Assembly (NCBI GenBank): GCA_945874855.1
Contig: CAMCIP010000012.1
Span: 1 to 18,317, forward strand
Direction of reading: 5' to 3'
Source: Brevundimonas vancanneytii
GTDB taxonomy: Bacteria; Pseudomonadota; Alphaproteobacteria; Caulobacterales; Caulobacteraceae
DNA: 18,317 nt
The notes below the pieces were generated by a model, which saw only the letters and a program-made list of their open reading frames with translations, was not told the origin of the DNA and searched no databases. Shown one piece after another: positions 1-7,243 of the stretch (position 1 is its first letter; every line of letters begins with the position of its first letter). A program made the translations under genes and the position numbers.

Positions 1-36
1 CAGGGGCAGGGGCGCCGACGGCATGAAGGCGGTCAT
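1..36 (-). CDS. Start of an unidentified downstream gene (partial, cut by window edge)
   Basis: Reading the minus strand, an ATG at 36-34 overlaps the stop codon of the acetyltransferase gene (TGA at 35-33) in an ATGA arrangement, which is typical of translational coupling within an operon. The frame stays open to the window edge and gives MTAFMPSAPLPL; a second in-frame ATG lies at 24-22. Twelve codons are too few to name a family. The call rests only on the overlap and the open frame. Confidence 0.35.
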   Translation of the reverse strand, partial: MTAFMPSAPLPL

Positions 37-608
37 CGGGCGCGGGACTCCCAGACCTGGCGCTCCAGCCGGTGGACCAGGCAGTCGTCCCCGTCGAACA
101 TCCGCCGGCCTTCGGGCACGAACCCCAGTCTCTGGTAGAAGCGGATCGCGGCGGTGTTGGATGCGAGCGGGTCGATGACGATGGCCTTCACGCCCGGTTC
201 GGCGAAGCAGCGGTCGATCATCTGGGTCATCATGGATGTGCCCACGCCCCGCCCCAACCACTCGGGCGGCCCGATCCAGGTGTCGATGGCCCTGAGGTTC
301 GGCTCGATCTCGCCCCAATAGTGGCTGGGCTCGGTGTGGGGGTCGCAGACGGCCATGACGCCGACCGGCCGACCTTCGACCTCGGCGATCACATAGGTCA
401 GATCCCAGGCGGAGCCCGACAGCTCATCGGTCCAGTCGATGCCGTCGAAGGCCACCTCGGCCAGGGGGTCGTCACTGGAGCAGGCGATGACGTGCGGCTC
501 CAGGTCCCAGGCGGCGAGGACGGCGGCATCGGCGACAGTGGCGGGCCTCAGGGTCACCGCCGGGGGCCCGGGCGGGCTCGCCTGACGTTCGGGGGCATAC
601 AGGCTCAT
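33..608 (-). CDS. GNAT acetyltransferase, AAC(6')-like
   Basis: A 191-residue GNAT-fold N-acetyltransferase that would move an acetyl group from acetyl-CoA to an amine. The acetyl-CoA motif A is seen as GRGVGT (residues 119-124). The run before it, YWGEIEPNLRAIDTWIG (97-113), and the following DPLASNTAAIRFYQRLGF (146-163) recall the aminoglycoside 6'-N-acetyltransferase / siderophore-acetylase subgroup, in which AAC(6')-Ib has comparable G-R-G-I-D and D-P-S-P-S-N-x-R-A-I-R-C-Y-x-K-A-G-F stretches. The substrate cannot be read from sequence; resistance activity is inference. The ATG at 608 was chosen because the family N-terminus (VTLRPATVADAAVL, from residue 18) follows closely and the frame further upstream runs into rph. 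It diverges from rph and is probably followed by a coupled gene at 36. Confidence 0.85.
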   Translation of the reverse strand: MSLYAPERQASPPGPPAVTLRPATVADAAVLAAWDLEPHVIACSSDDPLAEVAFDGIDWTDELSGSAWDLTYVIAEVEGRPVGVMAVCDPHTEPSHYWGEIEPNLRAIDTWIGPPEWLGRGVGTSMMTQMIDRCFAEPGVKAIVIDPLASNTAAIRFYQRLGFVPEGRRMFDGDDCLVHRLERQVWESRAR

Positions 609-617
609 GGTTTCAGG

Positions 618-642
618 ATAAGCGGTGCGGCCCGTTCCGCAA
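618..642 (-). promoter_or_regulatory. Possible promoter of the acetyltransferase gene
   Basis: On the minus strand, TTGCGGA (642-636) and GCTTAT (623-618) are separated by 12 bases. The -10-like element lies only 9 bases before the ATG at 608, with no Shine-Dalgarno sequence between. Match to the Caulobacter housekeeping consensus (TTGACGS, N10-14, GCTANAWC) is partial, so this is tentative. Confidence 0.25.
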
Positions 643-660
643 CGCCCTGAGACACCGATC

Positions 661-1374
661 ATGCGCCCCTCCGACCGCCGCCCCGACCAGCTTCGCGCCG
701 TGACCCTGGAAACCGGCGTCAACCGCCATGCGGAGGGGTCGTGTCTGGTCTCGTTCGGCCACACCCGGGTGCTGGTCACCTGCTCGGTCGAAGACGGCGT
801 GCCCGGCTGGCTGCGCGGCAAGGGGCAGGGCTGGGTCACGGCCGAATACGGCATGCTGCCCCGCGCCACCCACACCCGCGGCCGGCGCGAGGCGGCGGCG
901 GGCAAACAATCGGGCCGGACCCAGGAGATCCAGCGCCTGATCGGCCGGTCCCTGCGCGCCGTGGTTGATCTCAAGGCTCTGGGCGAACGTCAGGTGACCC
1001 TGGACTGCGACGTCATCCAGGCCGACGGCGGAACCCGGACTGCGGCGATCACCGGCGCCTGGACGGCCATGGCGTCCGCCTTCGCCTGGCTGCGTGCCGA
1101 GGGCGTGCTGAAAACCGACCCGATCCTGGACCAGGTGGCGGCGGTCAGTTGCGGCGTCTTCGCCGACGTGCCGGTGCTGGACCTCGACTATGAGGAGGAC
1201 TCGCAGGCCGAGGCCGATTCCAACTTCGTCCTGACCGGGTCGGGGTCGATCGTGGAGGTCCAGGCCACGGGCGAGAAGCGCGGCTTCTCCCGCGCCGAAT
1301 TCGACCGCCTGTTCGCCCTGGCCGAGGGCGGCTGCGCCGAACTGTTCGCCCTGCAGAGGGCGGCCCTGGCCTGA
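661..1374 (+). CDS. rph: Ribonuclease PH
   Basis: Phosphorolytic 3'-to-5' exoribonuclease that trims the 3' end of tRNA precursors using inorganic phosphate and releasing nucleoside diphosphates; it acts as a cytoplasmic hexameric ring. The 237-residue product has the expected length (238 in E. coli) and opens with MRPSDRRPDQLR, the usual family start. Diagnostic blocks are TAEYGMLPRATHTR (60-73), GRTQEIQRLIGRSLR (85-99) and CDVIQADGGTRTAAITGA (116-133). An in-frame GTG at 625 would add 12 residues that the family lacks, so 661 is preferred, although no clear Shine-Dalgarno sequence precedes it. In many alphaproteobacteria rph lies next to rdgB and hemW; here those genes are about 13 kb away. 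Confidence 0.97.
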   Translation: MRPSDRRPDQLRAVTLETGVNRHAEGSCLVSFGHTRVLVTCSVEDGVPGWLRGKGQGWVTAEYGMLPRATHTRGRREAAAGKQSGRTQEIQRLIGRSLRAVVDLKALGERQVTLDCDVIQADGGTRTAAITGAWTAMASAFAWLRAEGVLKTDPILDQVAAVSCGVFADVPVLDLDYEEDSQAEADSNFVLTGSGSIVEVQATGEKRGFSRAEFDRLFALAEGGCAELFALQRAALA

Positions 1375-1389
1375 GCCCTCGCCGGCAGG

Positions 1390-2169
1390 TCACTGGGCCA
1401 GCATGCCGCCGTCGATCTTGAACTCGGCCCCGGTGACGAATTTCGATTCGTCCGAGGCGAGATAGAGCACACACCAGGCCACGTCGTCCGGCTCGCCGAT
1501 CCGCTTCATCGGAATGCCGCGGGCCAGCTTCTCGTGGGCGGTCGTCTCGTCGCCACCGGCCATGGCGATGAAGGGGTCCAGGATCGGCGTCTTGATGAAG
1601 ACCGGGTGGACCGAGTTGCAGCGCACATTCCAGCCGGCCTTGGCGGCCTCCAGGGCGACGGTCTTGGTGTACATCCACACGGCCGCCTTGGTGGCGTTGT
1701 AGGCGCCCATGCCCGGCGCGGCGGCCAGGCCCGCCACCGAGGAGATGTTGACGATCGACCCGGCGCCGGAGGCGCGCAGGTGCGGCATGGCGTGCTTGCA
1801 GCCCAGCATGACGCTTTCCAGGTTGATCGCCTGGACCTTGCGCCAGTTCTCCAGCGTGTCCTTTTCGGACCAGAGCAGGCTGCCGCCGATGCCGGCGTTG
1901 TTGATCAGGATCGACAGGCCGCCCATGGCCCCGGCGGCGCGGGCGATGACGTCGATCCACTGGTCCTCGTCGGTCACGTCGTGGGCATAGGCGAAGGCCG
2001 CGCCCGGGATTTCGGCGTTGATCTCCGCCGCCAGCGCCTCTGCGCCCGCGATGTCGACGTCGGTGACCGCCACCTTCGCGCCCTCGCGCGCCAGCATCCA
2101 GGCCATGGCCCGGCCCAGCCCGCCCGCCGCGCCGGTGATCAGGGCGGCCTTGCCTGCAACCCGGTTCAT
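1390..2169 (-). CDS. SDR-family NAD(P)-dependent oxidoreductase
   Basis: A classical short-chain dehydrogenase/reductase of 259 residues with a Rossmann fold. It shows the cofactor motif TGAAGGLG (12-19), NNAG (90-93), the catalytic serine region NISS (141-144) and the YNATK motif with Tyr157 and Lys161. Asp37 after the second strand (VTDVD) suggests NAD(H) preference, an inference from family rules. The substrate is unknown. The start codon shares its A with the stop of the upstream pterin dehydratase gene (TGATG at 2171-2167), and a G-run lies just upstream as ribosome-binding site, so the two are almost certainly co-translated. That pairing makes a role in pterin recycling conceivable, because animal dihydropteridine reductase is also an SDR, but residues alone do not show it. 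It converges with rph, 15 bases apart. Confidence 0.93.
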   Translation of the reverse strand: MNRVAGKAALITGAAGGLGRAMAWMLAREGAKVAVTDVDIAGAEALAAEINAEIPGAAFAYAHDVTDEDQWIDVIARAAGAMGGLSILINNAGIGGSLLWSEKDTLENWRKVQAINLESVMLGCKHAMPHLRASGAGSIVNISSVAGLAAAPGMGAYNATKAAVWMYTKTVALEAAKAGWNVRCNSVHPVFIKTPILDPFIAMAGGDETTAHEKLARGIPMKRIGEPDDVAWCVLYLASDESKFVTGAEFKIDGGMLAQ

Positions 2170-2468
2170 CAGCGCCCCCCCATGTCGGCCGCGACCTGAT
2201 CGATGAAGTTGGCCAGGTCGACGTCCCTGGCCGTGACGCCACCGGCGTCATGGGTGGTCAGCACGATCTCGACCCGGTCATAGACGTTGGACCACTCCGG
2301 ATGGTGGTCGGCCTTGTCGGCCCTCAGGGCGACGCGGGTCATGAAGCCGAAGGCGGCATTGAAGTCAGGGAACCTCAACGCCCGCCGGATCGCCGGCCGG
2401 TCTTCCTCCGCCGACCGCCACAGCGGCAGGGAGTCCAGGGTCGCGCCCACGTCCAGTCGTTCCACCAT
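2169..2468 (-). CDS. phhB: Pterin-4a-carbinolamine dehydratase
   Basis: A 99-residue protein of the PCD/DCoH family, which dehydrates 4a-hydroxytetrahydrobiopterin so that the pterin cofactor of aromatic amino acid hydroxylases can be recycled. The active-site block is plain: ADKADHHPEWSNVYDRVEI (50-68) with His55, His56, Pro57 and Trp59, followed by THDAGGVTARD (72-82). Length and the position of the HHP motif are normal. The ATG at 2468 is supported by a GGAGG five to six bases upstream; the frame further upstream enters a low-complexity intergenic region. It is the first gene of a coupled pair with the SDR gene. No phenylalanine hydroxylase (phhA) is in this window, so the pterin substrate is open; some bacterial homologues act in molybdopterin-related or other pterin chemistry. 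Confidence 0.95.
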   Translation of the reverse strand: MVERLDVGATLDSLPLWRSAEEDRPAIRRALRFPDFNAAFGFMTRVALRADKADHHPEWSNVYDRVEIVLTTHDAGGVTARDVDLANFIDQVAADMGGR

Positions 2469-2591
2469 CGCATCCTCCGTGGGCTTCCGCCTAAGGCGTC
2501 CGGCGACGCCAGACAAGGGTGACGCAAGGCCCCGGAGGGCGGGAGCGCGGTCTTTGCGAAAGCGGCGACCCGGTCGCGACGCCGCAGGCGG

Positions 2592-2618
2592 GTGACGCGG
2601 GCCCCGCGGGCGGCTAAA
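2592..2618 (+). promoter_or_regulatory. Housekeeping-type promoter of ubiE-ubiB, probably giving a leaderless mRNA
   Basis: GTGACGC (2592-2598), a 14-base spacer, then GCTAAACC (2613-2620). Against the Caulobacter sigma-73 consensus TTGACGS-N10-14-GCTANAWC this is 6 of 7 and 7 of 8 matches. Transcription starting about 7 bases after the -10 would fall on or next to the ubiE ATG at 2627. No Shine-Dalgarno sequence is present between them, which fits a leaderless message. Confidence 0.6.
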
Positions 2619-2626
2619 CCGCCGCC

Positions 2627-3394
2627 ATGACCGAGGCCGCTGCTCCCACATCCCCCTTTGGATTCCGCGATGTGGACGCGCGCGAAAAGGTCCGTCTGGT
2701 CCGCGGGGTCTTCGATTCCGTGGCGTCCAGCTACGATCGCATGAACGACCTGATGAGCGGGGGCGTCCACAGGCTGTGGAAGGATGCGACGGCGGCGCGG
2801 CTCAATCCCCGCCCCGGCGAGACCATTCTGGACGTGGCCGGGGGCACGGGCGACCTGGCGCGCCGCTATGCCCGGCTGGCCCGAGGCGCCCAAAGGCGAA
2901 ATGGCGGCCCCGACGCCTCGGTGATCGTGCTGGACTACAATGCCGAGATGATCCGCGCCGGCATCGACCGGGGGGCAGAGCCCGAGATGAGCTGGGTCGT
3001 GGGCGACGCCATGGCCCTGCCCCTGCCGGATGCCTCGGTCGACGCCTATTCGATCGGTTTCGGCATTCGCAACGTCGCCGACATCGATCAGGCCCTGCGC
3101 GAGGCCCGGCGGGTGCTGAAGCCCGGCGGGCGGTTCCTGTGCCTGGAGTTCAGCCGCCCCACGGCGGCGGCGATGCGCGCCGCCTATGACGCCTGGTCCT
3201 TCCACGCCATTCCCCGGATCGGCGGCTGGGTGGCGGGCGACGCCGGGTCCTATGTCTATCTGGTCGAGAGCATCCGGCGCTTCCCCGACCAGACGACCTT
3301 CGCCGGGATGATCCGCGATGCCGGGTTTGGCCGGGTGGGCCACACCAACCTGTCCGGCGGGGTGGCGGCGCTCCATCACGGGTGGGCGATCTGA
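2627..3394 (+). CDS. ubiE: Demethylmenaquinone / 2-methoxy-6-polyprenyl-1,4-benzoquinol C-methyltransferase
   Basis: SAM-dependent C-methyltransferase of ubiquinone (and, where present, menaquinone) synthesis. The 255-residue protein carries the first UbiE signature around VASSYDRMNDLMSGGVHRLW (32-51), the SAM-binding loop LDVAGGTGD (68-76), and the second signature region RRVLKPGGRFLCLEF. It ends NLSGGVAALHHGWAI, typical for the family. A short insert after ARLARGAQRRNGG precedes the second strand, a region of variable length in the family. No Shine-Dalgarno sequence is seen; the promoter at 2592 places the transcript start at the ATG. The last 13 bases overlap ubiB, whose product is needed in the same pathway, so the two form an operon. 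Confidence 0.97.
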   Translation: MTEAAAPTSPFGFRDVDAREKVRLVRGVFDSVASSYDRMNDLMSGGVHRLWKDATAARLNPRPGETILDVAGGTGDLARRYARLARGAQRRNGGPDASVIVLDYNAEMIRAGIDRGAEPEMSWVVGDAMALPLPDASVDAYSIGFGIRNVADIDQALREARRVLKPGGRFLCLEFSRPTAAAMRAAYDAWSFHAIPRIGGWVAGDAGSYVYLVESIRRFPDQTTFAGMIRDAGFGRVGHTNLSGGVAALHHGWAI

Positions 3395-4989
3395 CCCGCC
3401 TCGCCGACGTTGCCACACCGCCGCCGTCGCCGGAGGCGCAGCCGGTCCGCAACCCTCTGACGGCCGCGGGCCAGTTGTTGCGCTGGGGTCTGGTGCTGAT
3501 CCGGCACGATGCCCTGCTGCCGCGCGAAATCACCCCCCTGCTGCCGGCCTGGGCCCGGTTCGCGGCCCGGGGCCTGCACCTGATGGCCGGGCGCGAGGGG
3601 CGTGACGGCCGGCCGGGGGAACGACTGGGCCGCGCCTTCGAGTCCCTCGGGCCCGTCGCGATCAAGCTGGGACAGGTGCTGGCCACGCGGGCCGACATCT
3701 TCGGGGTCCAGTTCGCCCGCGACCTGGGCCGGCTGAAGGACAAGCTGCCGCCCTTCCCCCTCGATCAGGCACGGCGCGAGATCGAGCGGTCCCTGGGCCG
3801 GCCGGTCGAAAGCCTGTTCACCGACCTGGGCCCGCCGGTCGGCGCCGCCTCGCTGGCGCAGGCCCATCCGGCGTGGCTGGCCGACGGGCGCAAGGTCGCG
3901 GTCAAGGTGCTGCGGCCCGGCGTCGAACGGCGCGTGGCCCGCGGACTGGACGCCATGCGGCTGGGGGCCGGCATGGTCGACCGCTTCGTCCCCCTGGCGC
4001 GGCGACTGGAGCCCCGCGCCTTCGTCGAGACCGTGGCCCGGTCCATGCTGATCGAGCTCGATATGCGGCTGGAAGCCTCGGCGGCATCGGAGCTGGGCGA
4101 CATCATGGCCCGCAGTCGCGACGCCGGGCGAGCCCATATGTCCGCGCCGGCCGTGGTCTGGGACGGGGTCGGCAAGCGGGTGTTGACGCTGGAGTGGGCC
4201 GCCGGCCTGCCCATGACCGACCCGGCCGCGGCCGAACAGCCCGGGCTGGACAAGGACGCCCTGGCCGACAATGTGGTGCGGGCCTTCCTGATCCAGGCGC
4301 TGGACCATGGCACCTTCCACGCCGACCTGCACGAGGGAAACCTGTTCTGCCATGCTCCGGCCGAGCTGACGGCCATCGACTTCGGCATCGTCGGGCGTCT
4401 GGGGCCGGCCGAGCGGCGCTATCTGGCCGAGATCCTGTGGGGCTTCCTGAACCGCAACTATGACCGGATCGCCCAGGTCCATTTCGAGGCCGGCTATGTG
4501 CCGCCCCGCCATTCGGTCGAGGCCTTTGCCCAGGCGCTGAGGGCGGTCGGCGAGCCGGTGATCGGCAAGCAGGCGTCCAAGGTGTCCATGGGCCGGCTGC
4601 TGGGCCAGCTGTTCGAGATCACCGCCCTGTTCGACATGCACTTGCGGCCGGAACTGATCCTGTTGCAGAAGACCATGGTCTCGGTCGAGGGCGTGGCCCG
4701 GCGGCTGAACCCCGACCACGATCTCTGGGCGGCCGCCCAGCCGGTGGTGGCGGCCTGGATTCGGCGCGAACTGGGGCCCCAGGCCCAGGTGCGCGACCTC
4801 CTGGAGGAGGGCCGCGCCGTGATCCGGGCGCTGTCGCGACAGGCCCAGAGCCTGCCCCCGCCGCCCGCTGCGACGGTGGTGGTCGAGAGTCGCCTCTCCC
4901 CCTGGGTCACCCTGGCGGCCGGAATCGGCTTCGTGGCGGGAACCTCCGCCCTCGTTATGACGCTTTGGCCCCGCATGTTCGGCGGATGA
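3382..4989 (+). CDS. ubiB: UbiB, atypical kinase/ATPase required for ubiquinone biosynthesis
   Basis: A 535-residue ABC1/ADCK/UbiB-family protein, an atypical protein-kinase-like ATPase that supports the ubiquinone synthesis complex at the inner membrane. In order: the family KxGQ motif as KLGQ (95-98), the Ala-rich loop VGAASLAQ (153-160) that replaces the usual Gly-rich loop, the VAVK lysine (175), the ELDMRLE helix (225-231), the catalytic HADLHEGN (313-320) and DFG (333-335). The C-terminus has one predicted membrane span (about 509-530), which anchors UbiB proteins. The start is GTG at 3382, overlapping the end of ubiE by 13 bases. The stop is shared in an ATGA with a possible start of the following gene. 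Confidence 0.97.
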   Translation: MGDLTRLADVATPPPSPEAQPVRNPLTAAGQLLRWGLVLIRHDALLPREITPLLPAWARFAARGLHLMAGREGRDGRPGERLGRAFESLGPVAIKLGQVLATRADIFGVQFARDLGRLKDKLPPFPLDQARREIERSLGRPVESLFTDLGPPVGAASLAQAHPAWLADGRKVAVKVLRPGVERRVARGLDAMRLGAGMVDRFVPLARRLEPRAFVETVARSMLIELDMRLEASAASELGDIMARSRDAGRAHMSAPAVVWDGVGKRVLTLEWAAGLPMTDPAAAEQPGLDKDALADNVVRAFLIQALDHGTFHADLHEGNLFCHAPAELTAIDFGIVGRLGPAERRYLAEILWGFLNRNYDRIAQVHFEAGYVPPRHSVEAFAQALRAVGEPVIGKQASKVSMGRLLGQLFEITALFDMHLRPELILLQKTMVSVEGVARRLNPDHDLWAAAQPVVAAWIRRELGPQAQVRDLLEEGRAVIRALSRQAQSLPPPPAATVVVESRLSPWVTLAAGIGFVAGTSALVMTLWPRMFGG

Positions 4990-5012
4990 TCCCGCGCAAG
5001 GACCGCTTTCCC

Positions 5013-5501
5013 ATGATCAAGTCGCTCGGCCTCGCCGTCCTGATTCTGGCGGCCACGACCGGGTCCGTAGCGGCCCAGGACCCCGAGCCGGTCGCCGCCG
5101 GCCGGATCCAGAACACCTTCGACGCCTCCGGTCGACCCGCGATGGTGCAGCGGGCCCTGCCCGCGGCGGCAAGTGTCGACCTGCGCGCCGAACCGGCCAT
5201 CCGCGCCATCGTCGGCGGCCTGCAGACCGGATCGCTGGACTATGGTCTGTTCACCCAGAGCCTGGGCGACCAGCTCAGGGTTCAGGAGACGGCCGCGGCC
5301 GGGCTGATCACCAGCCTCGGCGCGCTGGAGACGATCGAGTATCTCGACACCCAGAACGGGGCAGGGCTCTTTCTCGTGCGCTTCGCCGAGGCCGACACCC
5401 AGTGGATCGTCGGCGTCGACGACCTGGGCAAGGTGGCGGTGCTCCTGTTCCGCCCGGCCCCGCCCATCCCGGCCGATCCGACGGAGTCGACAGGCGACTG
5501 A
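5013..5501 (+). CDS. Exported protein of unknown function, possibly NTF2-like
   Basis: A 162-residue product with a clear Sec signal peptide, MIKSLGLAVLILAATTGSVAAQ, and likely cleavage after Ala21. The mature part is about 140 residues. Its pattern (INxTFDASG-type opening, one helix around LRAEPAIRAIVGGLQTG, a run LGDQLRVQETAAAGLITSLG, then strands LFLVRFAEADTQWIVGVDD and KVAVLLFRPAP) recalls small alpha+beta NTF2-like domains that trail serine hydrolases. This is fold-level intuition, not a family match. An alternative ATG at 4986 overlaps the ubiB stop (ATGA) and would add nine residues before the signal peptide; 5013 is preferred because it gives a canonical n-region and has AAGGA about 10 bases upstream. 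The position right behind ubiE-ubiB suggests co-transcription. Confidence 0.8.
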   Translation: MIKSLGLAVLILAATTGSVAAQDPEPVAAGRIQNTFDASGRPAMVQRALPAAASVDLRAEPAIRAIVGGLQTGSLDYGLFTQSLGDQLRVQETAAAGLITSLGALETIEYLDTQNGAGLFLVRFAEADTQWIVGVDDLGKVAVLLFRPAPPIPADPTESTGD

Positions 5502-5508
5502 GGCGGCG

Positions 5509-5910
5509 TCACTCCGTCCCGGGCTTTCCGCGCCCGGATTTGACGCCGGCGCGACGCGACTTGGCCTCCAGCCGGCGCTCGCGAGAGGCCCGCGTCGGCC
5601 GTGTCGGCACCCGTTTGGCGGGCGCCGTCGCGGCGCGCTCCAGCAACCCCCGCAACCGCTCGATGGCGTCCTGACGGTTGCGCTCCTGCGTCCGGAACCG
5701 CGCAGCGGAGATCACGATCACGCCCTCGGTGGTCAATCGTGACCCCGCCAGCCGCATCAGGCGCGCCCGGACGTCGTCCCTCAGGGACGGCGACCCGGCC
5801 GCGTCGAACCGCAGCTGCACAGCCGTGGCCACCTTGTTGACGTTCTGGCCGCCCGGGCCGCCGGAGCGGTAGAAGCGGAACTCCATCTCGGATTCGGGCA
5901 CCTCGACCAT
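5509..5910 (-). CDS. arfB: Ribosome-rescue peptidyl-tRNA hydrolase ArfB (YaeJ)
   Basis: A class I release-factor-like peptidyl-tRNA hydrolase that frees ribosomes stalled on mRNAs lacking a stop codon. The 133-residue product has the catalytic GGQ (20-22) in the block SGGPGGQNVNKVATAV (16-31). It lacks the stop-codon-reading domain of RF1/RF2. A basic C-terminal tail (SRRAGVKSGRGKPGTE) is the part that enters the empty mRNA channel in this family. E. coli ArfB is 140 residues. The ATG at 5910 puts the N-terminus at the usual distance from GGQ. It lies downstream of htpX on the same strand (46 bases apart) and converges with the exported protein gene (7 bases apart). A TAGGAT element at 5923-5918, seven bases before the ATG, could be a -10 or simply part of a weak ribosome-binding site. 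Confidence 0.95.
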   Translation of the reverse strand: MVEVPESEMEFRFYRSGGPGGQNVNKVATAVQLRFDAAGSPSLRDDVRARLMRLAGSRLTTEGVIVISAARFRTQERNRQDAIERLRGLLERAATAPAKRVPTRPTRASRERRLEAKSRRAGVKSGRGKPGTE

Positions 5911-5956
5911 GCGCCCGATCCTAGAGCTGTATCGCCCGCGGGGGAATCCGTCGTCC

Positions 5957-6907
5957 TCAGCCCCAGGGGCCGCGACGCGCCGTGGGCGTGGCCGGCACGC
6001 TGGTGGTGGCCGGGGCGGTCGCGGGTGCCGGAGCGGGCACAAGCGGCATCGGCGCGCCCATGCGCACCCCCAGATCCATCAGGGCCCGAACGCGGTTGCC
6101 CGTGTTCGGGTGGGTCGAGAACAGGTTGTCGGCACCCTGTCCGCTCAACGGATTGATGATGAACAGCTGGGCCGAGGCCGGGTTGCGCTCGGCCGTGGGA
6201 TTGACCACGCGCCGGGCTCGTCCCTCGATCTTCTGCAGGGCCGAGGCCAGGGCTGCCGGGTCGCCGCAGATCTCGGCCCCGACGCGATCGGCGTCGTATT
6301 CGCGCGAGCGGCTGATGGCCATCTGCACGAGGGCGGCGGCCATCGGCGCCAGCAGCATGAGCGCCAGCGTTCCGATCATCCCGCCCGGCCGGTCCCGGTC
6401 ACCCCCGAAGATCAGGGCAAAGTTGGCGAGCGCCGAAATGGCGCCGGCGACCGTGGCGGTGACCGTCATGGTCAGGGTGTCGCGGTTCTTCACATGGGCC
6501 AGCTCGTGGGCCATCACCGCCCGCACCTCCTCGCGCGTCAGCATGTCCAGCAGCCCCGTGGTGGCGCAGACGGCGGCATGGGCCGGGTCGCGGCCGGTGG
6601 CGAAGGCATTGGGCTGGTCATTCGGCACGATGGCGACCTGGGGGCGCGGCAGGCCGGCGTCCTGCGCCATCTGCAGCACGTCGGCGACATAGAGCCGCAC
6701 CGAGGCATTGGGGTGGGTCTCGTCGACCGGCTGGGCGCGATACAGGCGCAGGACGATCTTGTCGGCGTTCCAGTAGCTGAACAGATTCATCGCCCCGGCC
6801 ACGGCCAGGGCGATCAGCATGCCGGTGAAGCCGCCGATCCACAGGCCCACGGCCCCGAACAGGGCTGTCAGGGCGGCCAGCAGGATGAAGGTCTTGACGT
6901 GGTTCAT
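5957..6907 (-). CDS. htpX: Zinc metalloprotease HtpX (M48 family)
   Basis: Inner-membrane metalloprotease that takes part in quality control of membrane proteins together with FtsH. The 316-residue protein shows two N-terminal spans (about 5-24 and 26-46), the zinc site HELAH (134-138), two further hydrophobic segments (about 150-168 and 178-198), and the third zinc ligand in REYDAD (Glu203). QPNAFATGRDP (98-108) is also a family hallmark. A Pro/Ala/Thr-rich tail follows from about residue 285 and is not part of the catalytic fold. GAGGAGG seven bases before the ATG at 6907 fixes the start. It diverges from the SDHAF4-like gene, a neighbourhood I associate with alphaproteobacteria, and may share a transcript with arfB. 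Confidence 0.96.
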   Translation of the reverse strand: MNHVKTFILLAALTALFGAVGLWIGGFTGMLIALAVAGAMNLFSYWNADKIVLRLYRAQPVDETHPNASVRLYVADVLQMAQDAGLPRPQVAIVPNDQPNAFATGRDPAHAAVCATTGLLDMLTREEVRAVMAHELAHVKNRDTLTMTVTATVAGAISALANFALIFGGDRDRPGGMIGTLALMLLAPMAAALVQMAISRSREYDADRVGAEICGDPAALASALQKIEGRARRVVNPTAERNPASAQLFIINPLSGQGADNLFSTHPNTGNRVRALMDLGVRMGAPMPLVPAPAPATAPATTSVPATPTARRGPWG

Positions 6908-6982
6908 GGTCCGGCCTCCTCGCACACCGGGCGACGTCGCATTAGATGAGCAGGCGAGAAAAGTCCTCAAGAGAGACCGCCT

Positions 6983-7210
6983 GTGACCGAAGCGCCCACC
7001 GTGCCCGCTCCCGACCCCGACGCCGCGGTCCCCGGCGGCCGGTCCGACCGCCCGCTGACGCCGGTCGAACAGGCCGCCCTGCGCGAGGCCGAGGCGCGCC
7101 GGGCGGGCGTCGCGTCGGCCCCCTCGGAGGTGGAGCACGGCGGGCCGCGAGGGCCGGAGCCCACCCGCTATGGCGACTGGGAGAAGCGGGGCCTCGCCGT
7201 CGACTTCTGA
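6983..7210 (+). CDS. DUF1674 / SDHAF4-like succinate dehydrogenase assembly factor
   Basis: A 75-residue protein whose C-terminal block GGPRGPEPTRYGDWEKRG (53-70) followed by LAVDF is the DUF1674 signature. In mitochondria the homologue SDHAF4 binds flavinylated SdhA and helps it join SdhB; the same role in bacteria is inferred. The N-terminal half (Pro/Ala/Asp-rich, then LTPVEQAALREAEARRAG as a likely helix) is variable in the family. The start is GTG at 6983, preceded by AAGAGAG at a spacing of seven bases. No sdh genes are nearby. It ends just before a hairpin at 7216-7243. Confidence 0.92.
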   Translation: MTEAPTVPAPDPDAAVPGGRSDRPLTPVEQAALREAEARRAGVASAPSEVEHGGPRGPEPTRYGDWEKRGLAVDF

Positions 7211-7215
7211 TCCAC

Positions 7216-7243
7216 TCGCCCGCCGCGCAGCATTCGCGGGCGA
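7216..7243 (+). terminator. Candidate hairpin terminator after the SDHAF4-like gene
   Basis: TCGCCCGC (7216-7223) and GCGGGCGA (7236-7243) form a perfect 8-bp stem with a 12-base loop, six bases after the stop codon. It is followed by ATTTCCCCT, a poor U-tract, so termination efficiency is uncertain. It could instead be a stabilising 3' hairpin. Confidence 0.4.

Noticed and set aside
1145..2251. Long minus-strand frame (368 codons) overlapping the SDR gene
   Set aside because: Low-complexity Arg/Gly-rich translation with no motif; it is a GC-driven shadow of the SDR gene, which has full family motifs in another frame.
3376..4719. 447-codon antisense frame across ubiB
   Set aside because: Composition (Gln, Gly, His, Pro rich) is typical of antisense shadows in GC-rich DNA, and ubiB carries every catalytic motif on the opposite strand.
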